Of a DNA stretch of 64,000 bases, positions 1-12,110 are shown piece after piece. Below the pieces are notes generated by a model, which saw only the letters and a program-made list of their open reading frames with translations, ran no database searches and was not told the origin of the DNA. Position numbers and translations under genes: made by a program. Origin of the DNA: Callipepla californica brunnescens (lineage: Eukaryota; Chordata; Aves; Galliformes; Odontophoridae). The stretch is from contig JALIRH010000045.1 of NCBI GenBank assembly GCA_023055505.1, positions 1,054,001 to 1,118,000 of the forward strand. Direction: 5' to 3'. Each line of letters begins with the position of its first letter. Positions within the stretch are counted from its first letter, which is position 1.

Positions 1-1035
1 CCCAGCCCAGAATAAAAAACAAAACAACAGCAGAAATGTATTTTGGGCAATGCCCTGAAATCACCATGCATTTAGGATCATGCATGGTGGATCAGAGTCC
101 AGCCCAGCAGAGAGCTGCTGTCCATGGATGGATGGAGAGGGAAGACCACGTTTGGTGATCCAGCACCCGACGTGTCTGTGACACTCCCAAATGATGTGCT
201 CAAGGGCCCAAATTTCCCATCTTCATGCTCAAGCAATACCTTTAGCTCAGTCTGTAATTACAAAAGCCTCTCCTAGACTTATACTGCATTTTTTTCCACT
301 TTGCCCTCTCCCTCTGACATTCTGCTGTGCGTGAATGCAAATCCCCCCCATGCTGGCCCCAGAGATTTGCATCCCATTCTCCTGGTCATTCCGTATTGTA
401 CCAGAAGAGCTTCTCAGTGACCCTACAACAATACCCAAAAATGGAAATGACTTTCCAGAAGAGCCAGAAATGATGGGAATCAATTATCTGCTCTTGCAGC
501 ACATGGTTTCAGTATAAGTCACAGCACTCAGTCACCCACCTGGGTTAAGCTCAGCCACAGAGCAGGCAGAAAAGAAGCCAGAAAGAGAAAGAACACAAAC
601 AAATGGCAGGAATTTTCTCCCTTATCACAGCAGACTGTTATTAAGGCAGGTTAAGCCATGACACAATCACAACTTGCAGGAGACTTCTGGCATCTGCGAG
701 GACTGATAAAGACAGGGAGGTGGTTATTTTTACTTTAACAATGGCCAAAATAATTTAAGGAAAGCACACAAAGCTCGGCCAGCAGCTGAGGTTCAGGACA
801 TCCTTTTGTCCATTGATCCACCCGATGCTCCCGGCAAACCACAATTTGTGGCACATCAATGCTACAGGCACCAGCCATGCCCAGGTCCAACTGCAGGCTT
901 TTCTCTCCCATAGGAAATCAATACTCCAGAGAGGGAGTTTTTGTTTTGTTATACAAAAAGGGGTAAAGTTTGGACCTTGCCCAGACGTCGGCTCTGCCAG
1001 CCTGACACCTCACCCTGTCTGAGCAGAAAACCACG
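1..1035. other. Non-coding intronic stretch, small inverted repeat
   Basis: No gene is seen. At 62-89 a 9-bp inverted repeat (caccatgca / tgcatggtg) flanks a 10-base spacer. The rest is unremarkable mixed-composition sequence with only short chance frames. Confidence 0.5.
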
Positions 1036-1136
1036 CAATCATTAAGGTTGGGAAAGACCTCTAAGGCCTCCAAGTCCAACCCGAGCCCACCTTCACCATG
1101 CCCAGTGACCTCGTCCCTCAGGCACAATCTGGCCCA
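1036..1136 (-). mobile_element. CR1 LINE 3'-end fragment
   Basis: The sequence begins aatcattaaggttgggaaag and continues through acctctaaggcctccaag and a CCATGCCCAGTGACC-like block, which is the reverse complement of the 3' end of avian CR1 elements. It lacks coding sequence and, like most CR1 copies, is severely 5'-truncated. Confidence 0.85.
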
Positions 1137-2169
1137 GATGCCCATCTCCCCCTGGCCAGCAGGAGCTGGCAGCACAGCCAACACTACAGCATGCTCAGCC
1201 CTGCATTTCTACAGCTCAGATATGCGCTCAGTGCTGTGCTTTTTAATCAGCCAAATAAATTGCACTGAGACCTCACAGCAGTCAGAAAGAAGACACCCAG
1301 CTGTGGGTGGTGGCAGAAGATGTGGGAGGGTGATGCTCTGTGTGCCCCCCACCATGTCCCCAGCCCCCAGCACTGCCACCCATCACCCAGAGCCGCATCC
1401 CATAGCTCCTGGGCGGCAGCTTGTGGAGCATCCAGCACTGCCATAAATCCACCCCGCAGCAGCACCGCGGTGCACGGAGCCAACAGCAGCTCCATCCCAG
1501 CAGCAAGGGCAAGGGGAAAGCTTTGGGGACTCAAAGCAGCAGCTCTCAGCCTGCTGTTATTAAAAGCAGTGAATTCCCAGCTGCACACAGCACAGGGTGA
1601 GCTCACGGAGGTATCAAACAACGACGCAGGTGAGCTATTAGCAAACAAGTCAAAACCTCCCTTGCAAATCTATTACTCTGGCAGCTCGTCGGAGCACCGT
1701 TACATTTGGGGCTTAGCACAGACACGCACAGAAATAGGTCAGGAGGAAACATGGCTGAGCAGCACAAACAGGGCTGCAGTACAGCTCAGGGCTCTGCGGG
1801 GAGGCAGCTTGCACCCTCACGCTGCAAAAGACTGAAGTAATGCCACTATTTATAAATGGCCCCTTAAAAATAGAAATGTCACTCTTCCTTGCTAGGAAAC
1901 TGATTTATTTATTTATTTTTCTACTCACAGACAGGTGAGAGAAGTGAGGGGGAAACAAAGAGTGATGTATTATATTTATTATACATGGGAAAAAAACGCA
2001 TTTTGATTTGGCTTCTTGCAGCTATGTTGCTGTGGGGTGAAGCAATGGTGTAACATCTCTGGAGCTGTGTGTGCTCCTGGGGCTCTGTGCAGCCTGCAGC
2101 CCCCTCCCAGCCACGGCCTCAGGGGTCCTCCAGAAGCACTGCTCCCAGCTCAGGGCAGGGGGAGAGACG

Positions 2170-2640
2170 GTGAGAAGATGGGGGAGGTGAGGATGGCAGA
2201 GAGGATAGGAAGGGAGGAATGAGACAGTGAGAAAGGATGGAGACAGCAAGAGCTGATGGGGACAGTGGGGATCGCAGAGAGAGGTCTGGGATGATGGGGA
2301 CAGCAAGAGAGGATGAGGACAGTGAAGAGAAAACAGGGATGATAGGGATGGCAGACAGAGGATGTGGACAGTGGAGAGAGGATGGGGAGGAGATACAAGA
2401 TGATTGGGACAGTGGAGAGAGAATGGGGTCAGTGGAGAGAAGATGAGAACAAGGACACTGGAGAGAGGATGGGGACAGCAGGGAGAAGATGAGGATGATC
2501 TGGGCACTGGAGAGAGAATGGTGACAATGGAAAGAGGATAGGGACAACAGGGACAGTGGAGAGGGGTTGAGGATGATGGGATGGCAGAGAGAGGATTTAA
2601 ACAACGGGGACAGTAAGAAAGGATGGGGGCAGTGGAGACT
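2170..2640. repeat. Purine-rich minisatellite (GGGACAGTGGAGAGAGGATG-like)
   Basis: Degenerate tandem units of roughly 20-33 bp are built from the blocks gggacagtggagag, gaggatgggga and gatgatgg, giving about 470 bp that are almost entirely purine on the plus strand. The strand asymmetry leaves several minus-strand frames open with Ser/Pro/His/Leu-rich low-complexity translations; these are artefacts of the repeat, not proteins. Confidence 0.85.
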
Positions 2641-5600
2641 CACAGAGGATGGAGCCAGTCTGTGGCTCTGGCACTCAGCATCAGTGAGAGCTGGTGCACC
2701 AGGCGACGAGCGTAGGAGTCTGCTTGGAAAGGCGAATGCTGCACAGCCTTGTGTTAACAACGAAATAGCAGCCGACCTCAAGGCGACCAGGGAGCAGATG
2801 CACAGGTGTTTTGTTTGATTGCTGCTAGATTAAATCCCCGCTCACTTTAGCGTGTTGGATAAGGAGTCTGCAAGGCTGGGTTATAACAACATCCCAGCGC
2901 TACAGAACAGCTATGTAAACCAGAGGGCTTGTTTAAAGGATTGAAGGATGTGAATGTGCAAAGTAGATGTAAGAGCAGATCAAATGACACACTTAAGTGG
3001 CAGACCCTGGAGCTGTTTCCCCAGAGACGGTGTTTTCTGTTTGTGTTACTCACCAGGCACAGAGGGGCTGAGAGCTATTTCTTTGCACAGGCAGCAGCAA
3101 AAGAAGCCCCTCACGGTCCTTATAGCCCCTGTAGCCCCATTAACCCTCAGCTACAAAGAGCAGAGCCTGCAGGAACATCCACCCCTGGTCCAAACGCACT
3201 GCTTCTGTGCCATGCACCGAGCAAACCTCAGTGGGTTTCCCATTGCTCTCTTTTGCATGCAGGCTCAGATGTCAGCACAGCCTCCAGCTTCATTTCGTGC
3301 CTATTACCCACCAAGGAAAGCAAATAGCAGTTCCTCTCTGCAATTGGGGACCGTGGCAAAGAAGCCAGACCTGCACACGTGTGGCACATGTCAAATGCAA
3401 GTCTGGATGGAGGAAGGATGTGGGGAGCACCTTGTCTGAAGGGCTGGAGCTGGGAGCTCGCCACCTTCCCCCTGCTCTGCAGGCAGAGGCAGGGCAGCTG
3501 GCAAAAATGAGCTTCCTCTAGTCCTCAGTTTGTCCTTTCCTTAGGACATTCATAAAAGCCAATTCCCTCTTTTATTTTTTTTTCTTCGCTTGTGGGCTTT
3601 CCAAGGATTAATTAGCGTGGAGTATTTGAGTCATTATAGCTTGGTGGCTTCTGGAAAGGAAGAAGAATGATACACAGAGCAGGGAGGGAGTGACAGAAAC
3701 AGTGCAAAAGCACAGACCCTTCTCCCAGTTTTCCTTTGCTTTTCTTTTTCTTTTTTTTTTTTAACCAAAAAGACCCATTTTAAAAGGGCTGCCAGGGACA
3801 CAGCTCAGCTCTGAAGCATGCTGTTTGGCCAAGCAATAGGTTACTTAAAAGGTTATTTAAGCGCTGATGCCCAAAGTTGCCTCGAGACGAGCTGGGTCTT
3901 CCTCAGCTGAACTGTGAGGGTTCAATTCCCACAGCCACAGCTATTAATCCAACTAAGAAAAATGGAGCAAGGAGCCCCAGCCCTGGGATACCAGCACCCA
4001 CCTGCGATGCAAAGCCATCAAAAATATCAGCAACAACGCACGGCCAATATTCTGCAAGCTAGAAAACTAGATGCATGCACTCCAAGACCCCTGGATCAGC
4101 CCATCTGCAGGCTGAGATCCGTGAGACAGCAGCCGAAAGCTGCAGCCCGAGGTTCCGTTCCCACCCGCTGGGATGGCAGAGATCCAGGCTCTGAGTCAAC
4201 AACTGGGAAAAGCTCCATGCTGTGGGTACCCCCCTGCTCCCCCAGGGCTCAGCCGCATCTCCACTGAAGCCAAAGGCAGACTCTGTCCCTGCTCTGCTCA
4301 AGACGTGCTGTGCCATCCATGTTTCTTGCTGGTGGGGGCCAAAGAGGGAAAAAAAAAAAAAAAAAAAAGCTTTAGAGAGAGTTTCCCCAATGAATTCCTC
4401 TACTAGGAGAGAAGGGAAAATTCCTAAGCTCAAAGTATAATTTCTTTAATATTATATCTAATAATAATAATCCCAAACTCAGCTGAATTATCCACAAAGA
4501 ACCAAGGACAACTGCACCAAAGCTCCCAGCCCTTCAGCCCTGAAACCACCTATCCCAGTCCCCCTTAAAGCCAATCTCACGGTGCTGAGCTCATTGCTGC
4601 TGCTCCACACATGGCAGCCCGCTCCAATAGCAACTAATTAATAACAAGCTCATTACAAGAAGAAAGCAGGAGGAGTGCAATGCTGGATTTTTTTTTCTGC
4701 CTGTCTGCAAAGCAAACAGCTGGCCACCAGTCTTAGAAGAGTAATCTAATTAAAGGGTAGCAAAAAACACTGACATCAGTGGTGGAAAACCACCACGTGG
4801 GTGCAAAATGGTCCCTCCCCGAAGTTCATCAGAACTTTGTCCGTTCTCAAGGTGTCTCCAAGCACTGCACTCAGGTGGGGTGGAGGATGCAGGATGGGAG
4901 CCCAGCTCCGTGCTGCACACAGGTGAGGTGAGGGCTGGGGAACAGCAAATGCTGCCAAGGTTAACTGCTGCAAGGACACGGAGATGAGGTGGGTTGCTGT
5001 GAAGTGCTGTTTTGGATGAAGGCTGCCAGAAAATACAGGGACTGCTGGGGTTTGAAATACAGCTCCTTCTGTTTGCGAGCCCTCTTGCTCAAAGCTTTGC
5101 CATTTCTTCGCTGTTTGCTTTGCTTTTACCCCCAGCACCCTCTGCCTAAGAGCAGAGAAGGAAGGGGATGCGAGGCAGCAGACACTGAGCACATCTGGGG
5201 AAGGGTCCCTGTGTGCAAAGTGAGGACCCTGGGGTCACATCCCACCCATGCATCTCTGTGCTGCATGATGGATGCATGTAGGGTGAGAAGGAGCTCGAGA
5301 GCAGCTCCTGCAACTCCAAGTATGAAAAGGCAGGGCAGAAAACAACACAAGAAAACCATGGGTGAACCTACAGCTCATCAAACTGAGCTGAGCTGAGCCT
5401 CTGTGCAACCCCACCGCCTGCAGCACCCGAGAGAGAGCTTTGCAGCATCCCTGATCCCTCGTTACAGCTCACGAGCAGCCAAGAATTCACCTGCTTTATC
5501 ACACTGCAAGCAATTTGTTTTGCAAAGTTTATGACCGTTCCCTCCAGGGCCGGGTTTTACGACGTTTGTTTAACCAGGACTTTGCAGGCTGCATCGCTAG

Positions 5601-8600
5601 CAGCTTGCAGCTGGCTTTTGCTCAGCTTCTGTGCCCCTCAAACAAGTCCTCCAGCTCCCGATTGCCCTCCCCGTCCACGCAAAGGGACAACATCCTGCTC
5701 CAAAGTCTTCACACCAGCACTGTGTAGGAGCTCTCCATCCGCCTATTATTCCGTTGCTGCTGCTTCGTACGTATTCAAAAGACCAGCAATTAGCGGCAGA
5801 GTGGCGTGCATAATGCAATCAGCCTGCAGCAGGCGGGCTGCATCCCCTCGCTCCAGCTCAGCATCAGCGCCCGCAGCCTGTTTTCCCGACGTCTAACATC
5901 AAAAAAGGGCATCGCATTTCACAAACCCGGAGGAGAGCAAGATGAAAACCGAGCAAGTGTCAGCCTCATGCTAACAAGCCCCGGTGTCTCAGGAACCGCT
6001 TCTAAAACAAACAGGTTGCCAGATAGCAAGTGTTTGGTCTGTGTTTTGTCTCTCTCTCCTGTCTAGTTGCTGGGAAACCACCTCTGCGAGGCAGCTCTCG
6101 CTCCCTACACTTGTTGCGTGCTCCCCGACAGGGGTCGGAGTGCGGTGCTTGCATCCCCCCCAGCAGTGAGGAGGAGAGGGGCCGCAGCCCCGAGCATCCC
6201 CTCGGCGCTTTGTGAGACCCAACGCCGGCGGCCCCGCTAATAACCTGCCTGAATGGAGGGCTCGTGCTCGGCACTGGAGGTTAAATCATCCCTTCATCTC
6301 CTACGGAGCCCATCTCTAATGAGGCAGGAAAGCAAGAGAGGGTAAAAAGGCAAAAAGGCTTTGAAGAAGTGCATGCAAACCCAAACAAAAGGCAGCATTT
6401 CCCAGGGAAGGAGCTTGCACCAGCTCGGGAAGGCCGATATCTTCACCCCCTGTGGGGGGGTTCTGCTTTATTTCTTCATCTTTCACCATTTCTTCACACG
6501 ATCTGTCTGGTAGCTCCATCCCTGCCCCCGAGCATCCCTCGTGGCAGTGCCGCGGCCACTAATAACAGCTTTAAGAGACAAAAGAGCTGTCCTCGAGCCT
6601 TTTATTTTACCTCCTCAAAACCCTCCTCCTGGAAATGACATTGTAAGTGTTTTGGGTCAGCAGGGCACAAAACCTCCACGCACCTTTATCATACAGATGG
6701 AAAACCCTGCAGCTCTTTCCCTGCCCCTTGCATGACCTGCCTAGAATCACTCCAGGACATGTGCACATTACAGAGTTGCCCTTGTGCTTTCTCTTATCTC
6801 TGTTTTTCTTCCTTTTATGCACTCCTTTTCCCCAGTCCACTCCTCTTTAACATTGTCATGGGGGATTCAGCCTGGTGCTGAGCTGTAGGGAGGGGGGAAC
6901 ACCCCTAAAAGTCAGCGTAAATGTTCACCTTGAACCAGCAGGAGTTTTGGTAGAGCAAACATCTGCATTAACCCTATGCAACTACCAGCTCCCCACAGGG
7001 GGTCATTTTCCATTTCCCCTATATACATATTTGTTGTTATGATGTGTAGGGTGCTGTACAGAAAAACCCCTCCCTTCCCCAAGCCTCCTTTCCAAGTCTA
7101 GATCCAGGAGTGCAGGGACTGGAGGGCATCATCACCTCATCTCCATCGCCATCCAAGACAGAAGAAGCCAAAGAGGAAAACCTCAAAACCAGAGGTGCCT
7201 GTGATGCTAATAGAAAGGCAGACTGATGACTCAAGCAGGCTAAGGAATGCATCCCGCACTATATTTAATGCCTGGATAGCACAAGTCCCACCGCCCACGT
7301 CTCCACAGACACCTACCACGAACTCAGAGCTCTCCCCAGCACTTGGCATCTTTCTGTCTGCCCACCTGCAAACCTCCCCAGATGTTTCCAGCACTGGGAG
7401 AGATGTCCCGACAGATCAGATCATCAAATGCATACTCTCTCTTCTAGTAAGACAAATATATTATCTATAATTTCTTACCAACTCCTACACTTCTCATATT
7501 CAGTCCTAAAATCGGTGCGTGTTAATACTGTGACCACATCATTAACAACACATTCAGGCATCATAAAATCCCCCTGAGACAAAACCCTGGGACCACGCCA
7601 TCTCATGGTATGTGATGTTTAAAGGCAGCAAGCACTAAGGGCAGCCATGCAAACCTCTGTTCTGGGGTTCTTGTAATTGAAGTGCCTTATGATCACAAAG
7701 CAAAGCTTTGAAGTCTCAACTTTAGTACTGCCCAAGCCAGAAAGCAAAGCATAGAAACACAACAAAACTCGAACCCCTTTGAAATGATATTTTTTTTCCA
7801 GCCAAGTACCTTCTTTCCTGCTGATCCTTCTGGTGCACTGACACGTGTAGCAATGCCCTCTCCTGTACTGATGCAAAACAACTGCAACTGAATTGCTTCT
7901 GTGTGGTATGCAAGCCTGCACAGTGACACAAAACCTGCAATTAAGTGTTCTTGTGTCATGTTCTCAGCTGCACGGATGCTATCTTACGCAAAAAGTGGCA
8001 GAGCTCAAATCCTGGAGGCACTGTGATGCACCTCCTGGGCCTTGGGAAGGGCAAGGTGTGATAGGAAGATGGAGCTGTGATTCCACTGCATGGCCAATGC
8101 TACAACCTGGCAACAATGGTTTAATTCCAGAACATCACGAGCCACGCATGCTTTATTTTAGCTCATGGAAAAGTTAAATTAGCTTGAATGGGAAGGTGAG
8201 TGAAAAAAGACAAGCAATGGGTAACTGTCCATCCATTGGGAAATCAAAGGCAAAGGACACCGACAGAAACAGGACCAGAGACAAGACCTGCAGCCACACA
8301 GGGCACTGCAGAACCTTCTCCAGCTCCAAGTACATGGGGCTGGGAGCTCATAAGGGAGCAATAAAACCACAGCGAAGTCCTGGCCCTCCAGCACCCCTGG
8401 AACACACGATTTGAGAGTCAAGGAGATCATGCATTTAACGTATGGGAATGGCATTTTAATTATCTGATGCAAGAAGAGCAAGCAGAAACCATGACAGGTG
8501 AATGGCTTCCTGCAGCCACAAGGCCACCCCAGAAGGCACGGGGCCATCATCTCATCAAAAGGTCATGGACATTTGTGTCCTCAGCCCCAGCACTGAGCTG

Positions 8601-10762
8601 AAAGGGCAGATGAGAGTAGAGAGGGCAACGGGGAATCAATTCCAACCACATCTGGAGATGGATAAACCTGGATGGAGGGAGCACATAAGCAAATATAAGG
8701 GAAATCAGTGCAATGAAGAGGAAGCAGAGCTTGCAGAGACAAAAAGTAATTGTATTTTTCAGAAGACAGCCATCAGCTTTTCATGCATGGCTCATGCAAG
8801 CCCAACTGTCCCTCCTCAGCTGGCTGCTAGCTGAAACCTGCTGCTGGATGCAAGCGTTGGTACAGCACCCAATCCGGGATGCTGTAAGTCACCAAAGACC
8901 CATAGGAGGCATTCACAGAGGGAGGACGGGAATGCAAGCATCATTAGAAACTGACTGATGGATGTGTCTGATATTACAGTGCGTGCTGATTGCAGGGTGG
9001 TTTAGGTATCTGGCACTGTGTGCATGCTACGTCTGGATTTGTCAGAGTACACAGTAAATATTTTAAATGTTGTTTTGCAGCGAATGCCTCAAGGCAGAGT
9101 AATACCTTATGCTGAAAATATCCTCCTGGAAGGAAGGATTTTCTGCGTTTGTATGCCAGAACAACACATTAAGTTGAGCATCAACCAGTTTAAGCAACTT
9201 CAGTGGCTCCCCGAGAACTGTCACTGTCCCTGGGACAGGCACAGGAGATGGCCATGAACTGAAGACCCCAAACCCACCCCACACATCCATGCATTGTGCC
9301 AATGGGGTGGGAGCATAGCAGGAAGAGCAGAGGGGCACTGACAGCTTTGTCCCATTGCAGGTGGGAACTTCTTGTTACAGCACCATAGGCACCTGGGGGA
9401 TCCCAGAGAAGGGGGTGGGAAAGCAGCATGGAACTTTGGAGGTCTCAAAAGACGGAGCATCCCTGGAAGAGCTGCTGTGGATAAGGTGACACAGTGCTGG
9501 CTGACACAAGAGATGGGGCTCTATGCTGCACCCTTTTACTGGCAGCCCCCAGCAAAGTGCAGTTTTGCATTGATCAGCTTCAGGCATTATCTCAGGACTA
9601 TTCCAAAAAAACCTCTCAGTGGTTCTGCTAAGAAAACAGAGCCACATCAGTGTGATGCAGCTGGATTTAGACTAAAACAATCAGGTGTTTCCTCCCCTAA
9701 TAGTGTTTGTGCAGCTCGGGTGCTTGCACCTCCATTAGTTCAACCTTGCTCTCACGACCAAGATTTGTCCTCTACATAATGGGATGCTTCCCTCACAGCA
9801 CCTTGAGAAAGCACTGGTGAGAAACGTCCATTTATATTTTACTTCATAATTTCATTAGGGATTTCCTCCCTGTTCTTCTGGTATTGGGGTCACTCCAGGC
9901 AAGCCCTGGTAGCTCCATCACTTCCCTTTGCCCAAGTGCAAGACAGAAGGAGGGAGGGGTTTTCCTCACATGCTGAAGGAAATGCTCAACCACCTCAGCT
10001 GAAAACAAGAGATGCAGAACCCCGAGGATCTATTTGAAGCATCTCTCACTGATGTGGCCACATGGATGGAGAAAACTGAAGAATTCTTTCTGGAACAATG
10101 AGACTTGAAAGAGCAAAAGCCCTGCTCAGAGCCCAGAGAACCTCGTGGTCCTTCTGATTTTGGATGAAACTTGAAGCATCCTCCCACCAGAAACACAGCA
10201 TAGGGCCCACAGCCCCAAGCAACACCTGCACAAGACCACAAAACCCAAACCCAGTGCAGATGCACAGCTCTGTCATGGAGATACTTCCATCTTCCATCTC
10301 CATCCATGCAAGCATCCTCAACCCAACTTCCCCATCTCTCCAAATGCTTGCAAAAGAAAAATAATTAAATCTCAAATTGAATAGATGAAGATTTGAGAGA
10401 GGTTTGTAGCCATGGGAGTCCAGCTCTACAGCGAAGCTGCTGTTCCTCCTGCCCAGTGCTCAGACAGATTGAGGTCCTTCTGCAAGAGTGGGCTGGGAAG
10501 CACTGATGCATTAAGTTTAATAAAGCCATGGGACGAGGTTATTTATTTCTGTCAGGAACATATGTTGGGAGCATATGAAGATTTACATGCCCACAATGAG
10601 ACACTTTTGCTCATTACATAAATTTAATACAAAATTCATTGTGAGTTCCCTAGAGCAGCTTCTCCTCCATTCCAGTTCCCAAAAGGCAAAAAGGAACAAA
10701 AAGAAACCCAAACCATGAAGGTTTCAATCTTTTCCAACTGTATTATGCAAGTCTCAACCCTT
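2641..10762. other. Intronic sequence without recognised genes
   Basis: About 8 kb with no supported exon or identifiable transposon. It contains homopolymer tracts (T-rich near 3740-3765, an A-run at about 4349-4368) and a moderately GC-rich stretch at 5400-6300. Open frames here are below 140 codons, overlap each other on both strands and show no family motifs. Confidence 0.5.
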
Positions 10763-10803
10763 CCCCCCCCCCCCCCCCCCCCCCATCCACACACACACAC
10801 ACA
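10763..10803. repeat. Compound C-run and CA microsatellite
   Basis: Twenty-two consecutive C residues (10763-10784) are followed by atc and then a (CA)n tract to about 10803. Long homopolymers such as this are length-unstable and often mis-sized in assemblies. Confidence 0.95.
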
Positions 10804-11000
10804 TTGGCAACAGTAATTCCTGATTGTGAATCACAGCTAATTATATTATAATGGGCTATTCTTCTTGATTTAATACCACCATAAGAAAATCCGTATGTGG
10901 AGCGAGTGTGGTCATCAGATTAGTAACAGCTCTAGTTCTTAATTTATGTTTTCATTTTATTAATGAAAAAAAAAATATATATATATATATAATTAAAGCT
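10804..11000. other. AT-rich non-coding segment with an (AT)n tract
   Basis: Contains ctaattatattataatgggc, several TAAT cores, and at 10970-10992 an A-run leading into an (AT)n microsatellite. The non-repetitive part (10810-10960) has the look of a conserved non-coding element, but that is inference only. Confidence 0.4.
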
Positions 11001-11689
11001 CAAGGGTGCTGATGGGGACGTTTTGCTGGAGTTTGTATGATTTCAGAAGTAAATCACAGAACTGGGGAGAAGGGAGAGGAGCGACGGGGAACAAATGGCA
11101 AATATCTGCTCCCACTGAAATGACAGCACTCGAGGTGATGGTAAAACATGGGGAAGAGCTCCCACAACTGTCTGAGGGGAATGTGTGGCAGAGAGAGAAA
11201 AATAGTGTGTGTGGGGGTGAAATAAAGGAAATCAGGAAAAAGGCTTAAACCGGTGAAAACTGCAAGGGTGAGACAGAAATGCACAGGGAAACAAAGGAAC
11301 AGCTTTCAAACAAATGGGCAGAGGAAGGCAAAACATGCAGAGGTGTTCCACTGTTAAACCCAGCCAAGCCTATCCCTGTGCTTTGAGGCTTTTTGAAGCC
11401 ACTTCTTCTTAAACTTCTTTTTCTTTCCTGCCATGTGCAATCCATCACAGCCACGGCAATCTCTGTCCCTGCAGTAAGAAATGAGACCCCTGCATCCCCC
11501 CTGCCCTGCAGACAGCACCGATGCAGAGCAGTACCTTTCTAGAGAGCAGCACTCTGTGTTTATAGCTCCAGAGCAAGCTTCAGCATCCCTGACTTATTCT
11601 CCTCCTGGATGCCCACCGGATTTATTCCACCTCCCCACCCCATTTGGTTCTACACCTACATAACAACACAAGGATTGTTATTCTTTGCC

Positions 11690-11925
11690 TTCTGTACACA
11701 TTAATAGATGGCTGGAGGATCCTGAAGCAATTTGCAAATATTAATTAAGCCTTAGCAGAATTCCTGAGTGGTAGGTAACCAAAATTATGCCCCTAATTAT
11801 ACTAATTCTGCTGCAGGGCAGCAGGCAATTAGTTGGAATCTATTACATAAGTAAAACAAACCTATGTTGATGATTACACATTTAGCATACAACTAACTGG
11901 TATTCCATCTCCTCACTGATGGCTT
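11690..11925. promoter_or_regulatory. Candidate conserved non-coding element, homeodomain-site rich
   Basis: About 235 bp of unique AT-rich sequence packed with TAAT/ATTA cores, including aatattaattaagcc and cctaattatactaattctg. It has no repeat character and no coding potential. Such clusters are common in intronic enhancers of large neuronal genes; the function is inferred, not shown. Confidence 0.35.
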
Positions 11926-11936
11926 TGGCTTAAGCA

Positions 11937-11974
11937 AAAAAAAAAAAAAAAAAAAAAAGAAAAAGAAAAAGAAA
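11937..11974. repeat. A-rich homopolymer tract
   Basis: A run of about 22 A residues followed by (AAAAAG)n-like units. It ends about 57 bp before the minus-strand CR1 fragment at 12031 and may be unrelated to it. Confidence 0.9.
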
Positions 11975-12030
11975 GAGCATCTTGTGGGGAAAAAAATGTG
12001 CAAGAAAGCCCTGCCCAAAGCTCTTCTCCA

Positions 12031-12110
12031 TCATAGGATCGTCTGAGTTGGAGGGGACCCTTGAGGCCACCTAGTCCAACTCCCCTGCAATGAATGGGCA
12101 CACCAAATGC
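12031..12110 (-). mobile_element. CR1 LINE 3'-end fragment
   Basis: Starts tcataggatcgtctgagttg and continues through ggaggggacccttgaggccacc and tagtccaactcccctgcaatg, the reverse complement of a CR1 3' end. Similarity fades after about 12110. No coding capacity remains. Confidence 0.85.

Noticed and set aside
2022..2781. 161- and 220-codon minus-strand frames, Ser/Pro/Leu/His-rich
   Set aside because: They are translations of the purine-rich minisatellite; no domain and no conserved start.
9018..9257. 79-codon plus-strand frame preceded by a TTGTTTTGCAG acceptor-like sequence
   Set aside because: No protein family recognised and no matching donor; one acceptor-like site per few kilobases is expected by chance.
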